From Petunia secreta (lineage: Eukaryota > Streptophyta > Magnoliopsida > Solanales > Solanaceae): a stretch of DNA of 64,000 nt. Made by a program: the position numbers and the translations under genes. Shown piece by piece: positions 41,009-52,392 of this stretch (position 1 is its first letter; every line of letters starts with the position of its first letter). The stretch lies in the NCBI GenBank assembly GCA_029990175.1, contig JARKIP010000035.1:36346001-36410000 (forward strand), given 5' to 3'. Under the pieces are notes generated by a model, which made no database searches, was not told the DNA's origin, and saw nothing but the letters and a program-made list of their open reading frames with translations.

Positions 41009-41830
41009 TGATGCGGGGCAAAATGGCCTAAACGACAACCATCAAAAGCCAAGCTCGAGAGCACAACGGATACGAGTCAAGGCCTCCGGGAACATCTTGG
41101 AAGATCATGCATTGGAGCGTCGAGGACGGAGAAAAACAGGGCAGGAAACTGGGCAGCCCAAAACAGGGCAAAACAGGGGAGCAAACTGGGAGCTCACTGC
41201 CTAAGGAAGAACTTTTGTTCTTCGCGATCGCGACACTGTCTGCGCGATCGCGAAGAGTATTGCATTGGTCTGCGCGACAGCGCCTCAATGAGCGCGAAGG
41301 CGTGGCTGAGGAATGCTGGAACCTGCGCGATCGCGAGCCTTTGGCGCGATCGCGATGATGTGAAAGGGTGCCTGCGCGATCGCGTGTATCCTTAGCGCGA
41401 TCGCGATGAAGAAGTATTGAGCAGCGAGGCAGAATCAGCTTCAGGGCCATTTTTGTCCAATTATCAATGTAAATGTATATATAGCACAATTGCTCTTCAT
41501 TTCATTAGTTTTAGCTTGAATTGAATAGAAAGAAGAGAGAATTAGAGAAGGCCGAGCCTTTCTAGTCCGAAGCCCGAGGCTTCATGTATCTCACTAACTT
41601 GGAACCTATGGCGATCGACACCTAGTTGAGTCCATTGTAAGGTTCGAGTTTCACTTTCTCCCTTTTGGATTATTAATTCATGTCTTGAATTCATTAATCC
41701 GTTCTTTCTTCTCGTTTCTTGACTCCCCAATCCTTGTTTCCCCGATATCTTTGATATCACCTATCTTGTTATTTATCGCTTCCGCATAGTTTATATCGTT
41801 GTTTAGCTTCCGCGTGGTTGCCCCTTATCA
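41009..41830 (+). repeat. Element K 5' LTR
   Basis: CGCGATCGCG palindromes at 41223-41405, TATA-like TATATATAG near 41476. Differs from the 3' LTR by a 1-bp indel near 41106 and a small tract near 41458. Confidence 0.92.
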
Positions 41831-42933
41831 GTTGGTATCAGAGCAAGGCTCGGGTTATGTTCTTACAAACCCCCGTTCCTTGTTCCATATGTTAGTTTCA
41901 TTGTTGTTGTTGTGGTGTTCTTGAAAAATTGAAGAAAAACAAAAAAATTGAAAAACTAGAAAACTGGACAAAATTTGGTCGAGCGGGTTGGATACGAATC
42001 CCCGAGTGTTAAAAAGTAGTGGGGTTTGTTCCTTGTTGTATTCCCGTCGTTTTGATACCCATATATCGTGTTTTGGTGTTACGATTCAAAAATTTCGAAA
42101 ATCAAAATCCAAAAGTTTGAAAATTCTTGAAAACGCTTCAATATTGAATCGAAGCTTGTTGTTGTTTGTTTGGAGTTGAAAACTATTGGGTATTGGTTGT
42201 TATAGTTGTATACACCTTTGGGTATCGTTGGTTTTGAGTTTCGGGTTGAAATCGAGCCAAAAATTTGGCCAAAATCGCCCAAAAACTCGTTTTTGAGCTG
42301 CTGTGAAATCGCAGAAATTAACCCTTCGCGATCGCGAAGAGCAATTTCGCGATAGCGAAGAACAAAATTATTTTTTGAAAAATTAACCCTTCGCGATCGC
42401 GCGCGTCTGGTCGCGATAGCGAAGAACAAAAAAATTTCAGAATTCCAGTTTTGGGACAGAACGTTCGCAACGGCTTCCGAACAGTTTCCAAACATCATGA
42501 CTCCAATTGGACCATTAAATATGATGAGTTTGTAGATCACAAACAAATTTTCATCCGATTCCAAATCCGTTTGGTGCCGATTCGAGTCAAATCTTTTGTG
42601 TCCCGTTTTCTACCATACCTCTTGGTTAGTGTTTTGAAGGTAATTGGCCTACTTGAAAGACACTAATCCTTTAGCGTATTAGGTATTCGTGCGTAGAGGA
42701 GATTAGAACTCAAAGAAGAGTCGTAGAACTCCTTTTGGTCTCAAGTGCGCACTTTAAATAGCCGTCCGTACATAGAGTCTCATTAATTCCACTCCGAACT
42801 TTAACTTGGACATGCTAGTTGTGATTACCTTGGTTCCCAGGTTGATAAGGCCTCGCTCTTGAGTGTATATATATTGAGTGATACACGTGAGGGAGTGACT
42901 TTTGGGAGGTGTTGTTCTTTGGTGATTGCAACA
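41831..42933 (+). other. Element K leader
   Basis: PBS at 41833-41844 and a second cluster of CGCGATCGCG / CGCGATAGCG at about 42327-42424. Noncoding. Confidence 0.8.
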
Positions 42934-45879
42934 ATGTCGGACAATGATGATGGAGTAGATTATGGCTCATGTGGCGATGATGCGAGTTGCTATGGCTCGT
43001 ATGGTGATGATGGAGACTATGGCTCCTATGAGGGTGATGATGGCCATTACTATGATGATGGAAGCCATGGCTCCTATGATGATGAAGCGGTTCACTATGA
43101 TGATCGTGAGATTGATGATGACGATGAGGCTTGCGATGACGAATGTGATGATGCCTATGCTTCTAGTCAAGAAATCGAAGATGGTGACGCTTCAAGGTAT
43201 GATGATCCTACTTACTCTTCTTGTGAAGAATTTGAGCATGATAGTGACATAGATAGAGTTGATGATGATGTTGAGTATATGAATTGTTCTTATGCATCTT
43301 CTCTTGGTGTTGCTAATGGAGTACAAGGGAGTAGTGGAGGACCTTCCATTAGTATGGGAGGTGGTGGTGGTTGTTCCATGGGGAAGAAGAAGCTTGCACC
43401 TTCTAGGTACGCTAAGCGACCTAATGCTTCTAATGCCCATGTGGAGGATGGTTTGAGAAATGGTGTTGCTTTTGCTACAAAGGGGATGTATGCCGTGAGG
43501 GGCGTGGATGGTTGTAGTAGGAGTAGTACTATGGGCTGTGGGACCAAGGCGAGAGGCACATATGGGTTCCATGGCAAGGTTCCTTCCTTGACTTCCAACA
43601 ACATTGCTAATGTTGGGAGAGTGACGGGAAGTGGAGGTTGTTCTAGTGGTGATGCCACTAGTGGAGGGATAAGGAAGACCCAAGTTGTTGGTGTTGACAC
43701 TTGTGGGCGTCCAAATTCTCGTTTGGGTGCCAATGTGCAAGACTTGGGTAGATGTAGGTTCGTTGTTGAGGTAGATGGTATTGGAGGATACTTGCTCAAA
43801 ATTGGTGGTACCGATGCCAATTGTATTAGCACCTCTTTGGTTGATAGGCTTAGGATACCATGCCACAAGCTAGAGCATCCTTATGAGTATGATGGAGTGT
43901 GGGTTTCTAAGGAGGCTCGGGTACTCATATCTCATAGGAACTATAAATGCTATGTGTGGTGTGATGTGTATCCCATGCGTCATATTGATGTGTGGATAGG
44001 TGACCGGTGGTTGGAGGGGAAGAGGGTGCAATATAGTGCGGTGAAGGGTGCATATCTTGTGGGCGTAGGGCAAAGAGTTTATGACTTTGTGCCTTACCGG
44101 GCGAAGAGCCAAGTGCCTACTAGTGCGCCTTCTTTGGCTAGGCAAAGGAGCAAGGAGCAAGAACTTCATTCCATGGTTGAAAAGGTGCAAACGAGAAGTC
44201 CTACAAACACAAGCAATGGTGGGACTAGTGCTACAAAAGAGTTGGCAAATGTCAACAAGGTGAGCCCGACGCCACTTCTAAAGCCGAGTGGTTCACCAAT
44301 GAAAAAGAAGGAGACATCAAGTAATGAGTCTCCAAGTCCTAGATTCCGGGTTGATGTAAAAGGTCCACCTACTCCGGCTATGGGCATTCTTGGGCCTCGT
44401 CCCAATTCGCCCGAATTTGAGAGACAAAAGATTGAGAGGAGTAAGGGAGTGACCGGTGACATTCCTCGAGTGGAAAAAGGAGAGGATGTGAGGAGTGATG
44501 TGAGTGGAATGTCACCACCCGAATCTACACCCGACCTTGAAAAGAAAATGAGGGAAAAGAAAGAGGGAAAAAGAAAAATTGAGAGTGAGGACACCCCTTA
44601 TTCTAACCTTAACCCTTTATCTTTTTCGTCTACTTGTTTTAGTACTTGTGTAGGTATTCTTGGAGGCAAACCGATGGAGCCTCAACCATGTTCCGAGATG
44701 GAAAGACAAGGTGAAGGAGAAGCCAAATGTGAGCTACGAGGTGAAGGAACTACCCGTGATACTTCAAGTACATTGAGTGAGCCCGAGTGCGACTCAAAGG
44801 TATGTGTTAGTTCTTCTATTCTTGAGCATAATACTTCCTTGTCTTGTAATGTTGTTAGTGAAAACTCTAGGCTAGTTGATGATTTGCATGACTATAATGT
44901 GTTTGCAACTAGCGTAGAGCCTTTGGGTCAACTTGTGTGTGCAAATGAACCACTAGTTGAGAGGGTTGAAAAGCCACATCATGATGTGAGCTCGGTTTTT
45001 ATTGAACCTCTCTTTAGTGACAATATTGATGTTGACCTTGTTTGTGACCCTTGTTATGACACCCCACCCATGTTTGATAAAGGAGAAGATGACTTGCATG
45101 ACTATCCTATTCTTCCCTTTGAGTGTTTATTTGATAGTGGTGGTTACTTGTGTCGTAGTGAGGAAGGTTGTAACCTTGAGGAGTCTCTTGAGAATGAGAT
45201 AGATCGACTTGTGTTCGATGACTCCTCAAGTGTCGATGTTGTCTCTAGTTTGAGAACTTCACCTTTGCTTGCCAATGAACTTGCGAAGTGTGCCTATACT
45301 AATCCTTTGTATGAGAGCAACTTCAATGAAAATGGTGAATTGTATCAAGCTAGAGTAGAGTGTGAGTTTGGACCTCCATGGATTGGAATGCCTAACTCTA
45401 TGGATAACCCATTGTTTGAGACCTCCCTTGGGAGTTTGTCTAGTGACGAGGGTTGTCTTGGAGGAGTATTTGGAGGTGAGGAGGTACCTCTTGGTGTGTG
45501 TAAGAATGCTCGTAAGAAGGGGAGTGGAGTATTTGATGTTAGTTGTCGCTTGAACTATCTTACTTACTCCATCCCATATGTTGAGCGCACCTTGAGTGTC
45601 GAGCATGCCAAAGCCGATGTGTCCCTTTGTGATAAACTTGATTTGAAGGCTTGGTGTGTTGGTCTTGGGCTTAGGGGTCGTGGGAAATTTACGTGCTACA
45701 TGCATAACCTTGATCTCTTTGCTTGTTTTGAATTTGGGTGCTTGTTCTTGTCGAGCCAAAACCTTGTTGTCTCCTTTGGGGACATACACTTTTTATTAGG
45801 TATTGATGCTTGGCTCTATCACAAGAGTGTGTTTTCCACACACCTTGCACTCTTTCTTGTTAAGCTAACCTACTTGTGA
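42934..45879 (+). CDS. Non-autonomous element protein with inactive retropepsin-like domain (element K)
   Basis: 981 aa from ATG 42934 (MSDNDDGVDYG), open from 42859. Acidic Tyr/Gly repeats about 1-105, GGGGGCSMGKKK segment, dead retropepsin-like domain with LLKIGGTDANC, Ser/Pro linker with MGILGPRPNSPEF, and the C-terminal module (CVGILGGK, CYDTPPMFDKGEDD, NENGELYQARV, SFGDIHFLLGIDAWLYHKS). The middle of the module is closer to J than to C, whereas the protease-like part is nearly identical to C: a mosaic suggesting recombination among copies. No pol. Function unknown. Confidence 0.85.
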   Translation: MSDNDDGVDYGSCGDDASCYGSYGDDGDYGSYEGDDGHYYDDGSHGSYDDEAVHYDDREIDDDDEACDDECDDAYASSQEIEDGDASRYDDPTYSSCEEFEHDSDIDRVDDDVEYMNCSYASSLGVANGVQGSSGGPSISMGGGGGCSMGKKKLAPSRYAKRPNASNAHVEDGLRNGVAFATKGMYAVRGVDGCSRSSTMGCGTKARGTYGFHGKVPSLTSNNIANVGRVTGSGGCSSGDATSGGIRKTQVVGVDTCGRPNSRLGANVQDLGRCRFVVEVDGIGGYLLKIGGTDANCISTSLVDRLRIPCHKLEHPYEYDGVWVSKEARVLISHRNYKCYVWCDVYPMRHIDVWIGDRWLEGKRVQYSAVKGAYLVGVGQRVYDFVPYRAKSQVPTSAPSLARQRSKEQELHSMVEKVQTRSPTNTSNGGTSATKELANVNKVSPTPLLKPSGSPMKKKETSSNESPSPRFRVDVKGPPTPAMGILGPRPNSPEFERQKIERSKGVTGDIPRVEKGEDVRSDVSGMSPPESTPDLEKKMREKKEGKRKIESEDTPYSNLNPLSFSSTCFSTCVGILGGKPMEPQPCSEMERQGEGEAKCELRGEGTTRDTSSTLSEPECDSKVCVSSSILEHNTSLSCNVVSENSRLVDDLHDYNVFATSVEPLGQLVCANEPLVERVEKPHHDVSSVFIEPLFSDNIDVDLVCDPCYDTPPMFDKGEDDLHDYPILPFECLFDSGGYLCRSEEGCNLEESLENEIDRLVFDDSSSVDVVSSLRTSPLLANELAKCAYTNPLYESNFNENGELYQARVECEFGPPWIGMPNSMDNPLFETSLGSLSSDEGCLGGVFGGEEVPLGVCKNARKKGSGVFDVSCRLNYLTYSIPYVERTLSVEHAKADVSLCDKLDLKAWCVGLGLRGRGKFTCYMHNLDLFACFEFGCLFLSSQNLVVSFGDIHFLLGIDAWLYHKSVFSTHLALFLVKLTYL

Positions 45880-45964
45880 AGTAGGAAATTTTGGTTGTGC
45901 TTGTTTTGATTGTAGGTTTTGATGGTTCGATTTCGAGGACGAAATCCTTTCAAGAAGGGGAGGA

Positions 45965-46789
45965 TGATGCGGGGCAAAATGGCCTAAACGACAACCATCA
46001 AAAGCCAAGCTCGAGAGCACAACGGATACGAGTCAAGGCCTCCGGGAACATCTTGGAAGATCATTGCATTGGAGCGTCGAGGACGGAGAAAAACAGGGCA
46101 GGAAACTGGGCAGCCCAAAACAGGGCAAAACAGGGGAGCAAACTGGGAGCTCACTGCCTAAGGAAGAACTTTTGTTCTTCGCGATCGCGACACTGTCTGC
46201 GCGATCGCGAAGAGTATTGCATTGGTCTGCGCGACAGCGCCTCAATGAGCGCGAAGGCGTGGCTGAGGAATGCTGGAACCTGCGCGATCGCGAGCCTTTG
46301 GCGCGATCGCGATGATGTGAAAGGGTGCCTGCGCGATCGCGTGTATCCTTAGCGCGATCGCGATGAAGAAGTATTGAGCAGCGAGGCAGAATCAGCTTCA
46401 GGGCCATTTTTGTCCCGCATCATCAATGTAAATGTATATATAGCACAATTGCTCTTCATTTCATTAGTTTTAGCTTGAATTGAATAGAAAGAAGAGAGAA
46501 TTAGAGAAGGCCGAGCCTTTCTAGTCCGAAGCCCGAGGCTTCATGTATCTCACTAACTTGGAACCTATGGCGATCGACACCTAGTTGAGTCCATTGTAAG
46601 GTTCGAGTTTCACTTTCTCCCTTTTGGATTATTAATTCATGTCTTGAATTCATTAATCCGTTCTTTCTTCTCGTTTCTTGACTCCCCAATCCTTGTTTCC
46701 CCGATATCTTTGATATCACCTATCTTGTTATTTATCGCTTCCGCATAGTTTATATCGTTGTTTAGCTTCCGCGTGGTTGCCCCTTATCA
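45965..46789 (+). repeat. Element K 3' LTR
   Basis: 825 bp after PPT 45952-45964. Near 46415 it reads TGTCCCGCATCATCAATG where the 5' copy reads TGTCCAATTATCAATG. Confidence 0.92.
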
Positions 46790-47632
46790 ATGTCCAAGTT
46801 AAAGTTCGGAATGGAGTTAATGAGACTCAATGGACGGACGGTTATTTTAAGTGCGCACTTGAGGCCAAAAGAGAATCTACGACTCTTCTTTGAATTCTAG
46901 TCTCCTCTACGCACGAATACCCTAATATACTAAAGGATTAGTGTCTCTCAAGTAGGCCAATTACCTTAGAAACACTAACCAAGAAGCCCGTGGGCGAATA
47001 ACGATGGAAACCTAGGCAAAAAACTACCCGGGAAAACCCTTCAGGAAGAGGCGCTCCGCCTCAGGAAAGAGGCGCTCCGCCTCAGGAAAATCCAGAGGGC
47101 AGCCCAGAGGGAGGCGCTCCGCCTCAGAATGGAGGCGCTCCGCCTAGGGCAATTTCCTGCAACTTTGCGAAACGCGTTTTGGCTCGTTTCGCACCCAAAA
47201 TTCCAACGTTTTCAACCCGAAACACAAAATCAATGATACCCAAAGGTGTATACAACTATTATAACCAATCCCCAATGGTTTTAAACCTCCAACAAACAAC
47301 AACAAGCTTCGATTCAAGATTGAAGCGTTTTCAAGAAATTTTCAAACTTTTGGGATTTTGATTTTCGAAATTTTGATTCGTAACACCAAAACGTGATATA
47401 TGGGTACCAAAACAACGGGAATACTATAAGGAACAAACCCCAATACTTTTTAACACTTGGGGATACGTTTCCAACCCGATCTACCAAATTTTCTTGAGTT
47501 TTCTAGTTTTTCAATTTTTTTGTTTTTCTTCAATTTTTCAAGAACAAACACAACAACAACAACGATACTAACATATGGAACAAGGAACGGGGGTTTGTAA
47601 GAACATAACCCGAGCCTTGCTCTGATACCAAC
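46790..47632 (-). other. Element J leader, PBS-proximal part
   Basis: Continues J after K, nearly the same as the B leader, with AGGCGCTCCGCCT palindromes at about 47047-47150 and the PBS complement at 47619-47630. The frame at 47179-47361 is leader and not a gene. Confidence 0.78.
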
Positions 47633-48712
47633 TGATGCAATGGAAAAATACGCGGAAGCTAAACACGATACAAATATGCGGAAGCGATTAAAGATAACAA
47701 GAAATCGAGACTAGGAAGGCAAGAAAGTAGAAGAAAGAATCGAATTCAATTCACTAACGTTAATTGAATTCAAAAGGGAGAAGGGAAACTCGAACCTTAC
47801 AATGGAATCAAACTAGGTGTCGATCTTCATAGGTTCCAAGTCGAGACATACACGAGCCTCGGGCTCAAACAAGAAGGGCTCGGCCTCTTCAATGTTCTCT
47901 CTCAATTCTATCTTCTAAACAATGGCTAACTTCTCAACTAAATAACCTAAGGAAGGTATTTATAGTCTTCCCTTACACTTAATGAAATGTCTAAAACACC
48001 CCCAAAGTGGGTTATAACAATACAAGCCACTTAAGGGCAAAATAGGAAAATTACACAAAATCCCGTCAAGGCTAACAGGGGGAGGCGCTCCGCCTCAGAG
48101 GGGGAGGCGCTCCGCCTCAGGACCCTTCAGTGAGGGGCGGTCCGCCTAGTGTCTTGGGGCGGCCGCCTCTTGCTGTGTTGCTCTCTGGACCTTTGCTAGG
48201 CGGTCCGCCCCTCACTGAAGGGTCCTGAGGCGGAGCGCCTCCCCCTCTGAGGCGGAGCGCCTCCCCCTGTTAGCCTTGACGGGATTTTGTGTAATTTTCC
48301 TATTTTGCCCTTAAGTGGCTTGTATTGTTATAACCCACTTTGGGGGTGTTTTAGACATTTCATTAAGTGTAAGGGAAGACTATAAATACCTTCCTTAGGT
48401 TATTTAGTTGAGAAGTTAGCCATTGTTTAGAAGATAGAATTGAGAGAGAACATTGAAGAGGCCGAGCCCTTCTTGTTTGAGCCCGAGGCTCGTGTATGTC
48501 TCGACTTGGAACCTATGGAGATCGACACCTAGTTTGATTCCATTGTAAGGTTCGAGTTTCCCTTCTCCCTTTTGAATTCAATTAACGTTAGTGAATTGAA
48601 TTCGATTCTTTCTTCTACTTTCTTGCCTTCCTAGTCTCGATTTCTTGTTATCTTTAATCGCTTCCGCATATTTGTATCGTGTTTAGCTTCCGCGTATTTT
48701 TCCATTGCATCA
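47633..48712. repeat. Palindromic LTR of element J
   Basis: Two 517-bp arms (47633-48149 and 48196-48712) that are reverse complements, apart from the central base of the GGCGGTCCGCC motif at the arm tips, with a 46-bp loop. Each arm is the R-U5 and part of U3 of a B-type LTR. Both ends read TGATGCAATGG outward to inward. Fold-back occurs at GGCGGTCCGCC copies at the arm tips. Confidence 0.92.
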
Positions 48713-50492
48713 TCTCTAGAGCATCAAGGATACTCTTTAGCTTTGGGTCATGAGCATACATCAATTTAATGCTCTCAAACCCCATGAGCTTAGAGGTGAG
48801 AATGGTGGCTAGAGTAAACTTTCTCGAAAGCGCATCCGCCACCACATTGTCCTTCCCTTTCTTATATTGAATCACATAGGGAAAGGACTCAATGAATTCA
48901 ACCCACTTGGCATGTCTCTTATTGAGCTTCTCTTGGCCTCTCAAATGCTTGAGTGACTCATGGTCACTCTTGATTACAAACTCACGAGGCCAAAGATAGT
49001 GTTGCCAATGGGCAAGGGCTCTCACAAGGGCATACAACTCCTTGTCATATGTAGAATAGTTCAAGGAGGCCCCTTTCAATTTCTCACTAAAGTAGGCGAT
49101 GGGTTTGCTATCTTGCATTAAAACACCACCGATTCCCACCCCCGAGGCATCACACTCAACCTCAAATGCCTTTCCGAAGTCGGGCAATTGCAATAGAGGG
49201 GCGGTACTCAACCTACTTTTCAATTCATGGAAGGCCTTCTCTTGAGGCTCCCCCCAAACAAACGGTTGGTCTTTCTTCACCAATTCGGTGAGTGGAGCGG
49301 CAATGGAGCTAAAGTCTCTCACAAATCGCCTATAAAAGCTTGCGAGACCATGAAAGCTCCTCACTTGAGTCACGGTAGTAGGAGTAGGCCAATCACGTAT
49401 GGCCTCTACCTTAGACTCATCCACCTCCACTCCTTGGGCACTCACAACAAACCCAAGAAAGACAACCTTATCCACACCAAAGGCACACTTTTTGAAATTA
49501 GCATAGAGCTTTTCGGCTCTCAAAGCATCAAGCACTTGCCTAAGGTGGTCAACATGTTCATCCATTGTCTTACTATAGATCAAGATATCATCAAAATAGA
49601 CAACAACAAACTTGTTGATAAAAGACTTCAAAACATGATTCATGAGTCGCATGAAAGTGCTAGGTGCGTTGGAAAGCCCGAAGGGCATTACCAACCATTC
49701 ATAGAGACCGAATTTGGTCTTGAATGCGGTTTTCCATTCATCCCCGGGTTTCATCCGGATTTGATGGTAACCGGACCTAAGGTCGATTTTGGAAAAGACA
49801 CACGACCCACTCAATTCATCCAACATATCATCAAGCCGTGGAATAGGGTGACGGTACTTGACCGTTATCTTATTCACGGCTCGGCAATCTACGCACATTC
49901 TCCAAGTGCCGTCTTTCTTTGGGACAAGAATGACCGGTACGGCATAAGGACTCAAACTCTCCCTTACCAAGCCTTTGGAAAGCAAGTCATCAACTTGTTT
50001 TTGCAACTCCCTTGTATCCTCGGGATTGCTTCTATAGGCCGGCTTGTTCGGGATTTGAGAGCCCGGAATAAAGTCAATTTGATGTTCAATACCTCTCAAG
50101 GGAGGTAAGCCATCGGGCATCTCATCCGGGAACATGTCCCCAAAGTTTTCCAAGACATTTTTCAAAGCACTAGGCATAGGGCTAGAAGAAAAATCACAAT
50201 TAGAGTTAAGGATCATACCTTTGTGCACTAGGCATAGGAGAAATTTGGTGCCATCATTACCTTTCAAGAGCTCGCCCGGTTGCATCATGGCACACATGCC
50301 ACCGGTAGATGAAGTAGGTGGGATTGCCACCATGCTTTTGGACAAAGGGCTAGTCTCAATGAGTGACTTAGCCTTTGCCACCTCCCTCAACTCCTTCATT
50401 TTCTTGTAATCATCACTTACTTGCTTAGGAGTGAGAGGTTTAAGCACAAATCTCTTCCCTTCATGTTTGACCGTGTAAGTGTTGACACGACC
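48713..50492 (-). pseudogene. Element I/L polyprotein, end of PR, RT and RNase H
   Basis: Minus-strand frame from NTYTVKHEGKR (end of the PR domain) through CAMMQPGE, RT (LRGIEHQIDF, KYRHPIPRLDDMLDEL, YFDDILIYS) and RNase H (ECDASGVGIGGVLMQ, YSTYDKELYALVRAL) to HDPKLKSILDAL, where J interrupts. Catalytic residues are intact. The upstream part continues at 63826 after N, and the downstream part at 37885. Confidence 0.88.
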
Positions 50493-51333
50493 TGATGCAA
50501 CCGAAAACGAGCGGAAGCTAAACAACGACACAAATATGCGGAAGCGATAAATAACTAGATAGATGATATCATTGATATCGGGGAAACAAGGATTGGGGAG
50601 TCAAGAAACGAGAAGAAAGAACGGATTAATAAATTCAAGACATGAATTAATAATCCAAAAGGGAGAAAGTGAAACTCGAACCTTACAATGGACTCAACTA
50701 GGTGTCGATCGCCATAGGTTCCAAGTTAACGAGATACATGAAGCCTCGGGCTTCGGACTAGAAAGGCTCGGCCTTCTCTAATTCTCTCTTCTCTCTATTC
50801 AATTCAAGCTAAACTGATGAAAATGAAGAGCTAATATGCTATATATACATTTACATTGGATATTGGACAAAAATGCCCCTGGAACTGATTCTGCCTCGCT
50901 GATCATCTTCTCCTCATCGCGATCGCGCCAGGAAGGCTCGCGATCGCGCAGACCATCTTCTACAGCATCGCGATCGCGCTAGGGATCTCGCGATCGCGCA
51001 GGTCTCCATCATCTTCACGACCTTCAGCATCCTCAGCTTCGCCTTCGCGCTCAAAGACACGCTGTCGCGCAGGCCAATGCAATACTCTTCGCGATCGCGT
51101 GAGAAGCTGTCGCGATCGCGAAGAACAAAAGTTCTTCCTTAGGCAGTGAGCTCCCAGTGTGCTCCCCTGTTTTGCCCTGTTTTGGGCTGCCTGTTTTCTT
51201 GCCCTGTTTCCTCCGTCCTCGGCGCTCCAATGCATGATCTTCCAAGACGTTCCCGGAGGCCTTGACTCGTATCCGTTGTGCACTCGAGCTTGGCTTTTGA
51301 TGGTTGTCGTTTAGGCCATTTTATATTGCATCA
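50493..51333 (-). repeat. Element N 3' LTR
   Basis: TGATGCAATATAAAATGG start in sense, CGCGATCGCG palindromes about 50918-51121, TATA-like TATATATAG complement near 50840. Close to the C LTR. Confidence 0.92.
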
Positions 51334-51418
51334 TCCTCCCCTTCTTGAAAGGATTTCGTCCTCGAAATCGAACCATCAAAACCTACAATCAAAGCAAGCA
51401 CAACCAAAATTTCCTACT

Positions 51419-51639
51419 TCACAAGTAGGTTAGCTTAACAAGAAAGAGTGCAAGGTGTGTGGAAAACACGCTCTTGTGATAGAGCCAAGCATCAATACCT
51501 ATGAAAAAGCTTATGTCCCCAAAAGAGACAACATGGTCTTGGCTCGACAAGAACAAGCACTCATTTTCAAAACAAGCAAAGAGATCAAAGTCATGCAAGA
51601 TGTAGCAATCAAATGTCCTATGACCCCTAAGCTTACTAG
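51419..51639 (-). pseudogene. Element N ORF, C-terminal end
   Basis: Reverse-strand coding for the end of the C-terminal module (IDAWLYHKS region, then FLVKLTYL and stop at 51419-51421), cut by O at ACTAG (51635-51639) and continued at 59218. Confidence 0.75.
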
Positions 51640-52392
51640 TGATGCAGCCCGATCACGTGCTGATCAAGTGATCGATCCACCGAGGAGACCGATGACAAGA
51701 AGCCAAGCCAAGCTGCTGCACGATGTGCACGTTCACTTAGCCTGGCCGAAGGAAAACAATTGCTCCGAAGCTGAGCGGCCGAGCTCAAGAATCGAAGGCA
51801 TTATCTTCAGATTTGAGCCCGAAGGCAAAGTGAACGAGGACAATGAGCTCGAAGAGAATTGAGCGTCCGAAGGCAACAAGTGTGTGCTCGAGCAGACAAT
51901 CGAGAACCGAAGCCAAGGCTTACCGAAGTCAAGTCTGCCGAACACATTTTAATTCAGCCCTGCGTGGCTTATTTCTATTGGTCAACTGTGACCTATTTAC
52001 TAGTTTACCCTTAGTATTTCCTATATAAACACTGTTTCCTTTCATTGTAAGTAGCTAGTTTTTTGAATATTGATGAATTGAATGAAAGTGCCGAGCACAT
52101 TTCTTCTTGTCTCCGTCGTGAGCAAAACCCCGGTGAGGGCTTTTAAGGACTTGTGGCTTTCGGTTAGTCCGATTGAACATTCCTCTTGATCATTCAGTTT
52201 GCAAGAGGCAATGTTCTCTTGAGGATTGTTGCTTAGTATAGGTGATCCTTGTACTCCTTTTGATTGAGCTTTGAGACAGGTTCCTCACTGTTCTTTCGAA
52301 AGAAGCAAGTTTTGTCTTGCTTTTATCTTTATCTCTCTTGTTTGTTCTTCCGCGTTCGTGCTAACAATCCCTTCGGGAATTGCATTGCACCA
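51640..52392 (+). repeat. Element O 5' LTR
   Basis: 753 bp; TATA-like CTATATAAAC near 52021. Its first about 220 bases are the tail-coding sequence. Confidence 0.94.

Larger units (their letters stand above)
41009..46789 (+). mobile_element. Element K, complete non-autonomous LTR element
   Basis: LTRs 41009-41830 (822 bp) and 45965-46789 (825 bp), TSD ATGTC (41004-41008, 46790-46794), PBS 41833-41844, PPT 45952-45964, one open ORF. Close relative of C with different LTR termini (TGATGCGGGGC, as in D). Inserted in the leader of J. Confidence 0.93.
37886..48712 (-). mobile_element. Element J, rearranged non-autonomous element with palindromic 5' LTR
   Basis: In element sense: palindromic LTR (48712-47633), PBS (47630-47619), leader split by K, ORF 40883-38010, then a short foreign LTR 3'-end fragment (about 38012-37892). 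Candidate TSD TCTCT at 37881-37885 and 48713-48717; using it, the I/L pol frame rejoins in phase. Six extra bases (37886-37891, CCCCCT) lie outside the CATCA-like left end. Both outer ends look like U5 ends. It lacks a PPT and a normal 3' LTR. Confidence 0.75.

Noticed and set aside
49227..50108. Plus-strand 293-codon frame opposite I/L RT
   Set aside because: Antisense of RT/RNase H; composition follows the opposite strand's codons and no motif is present.
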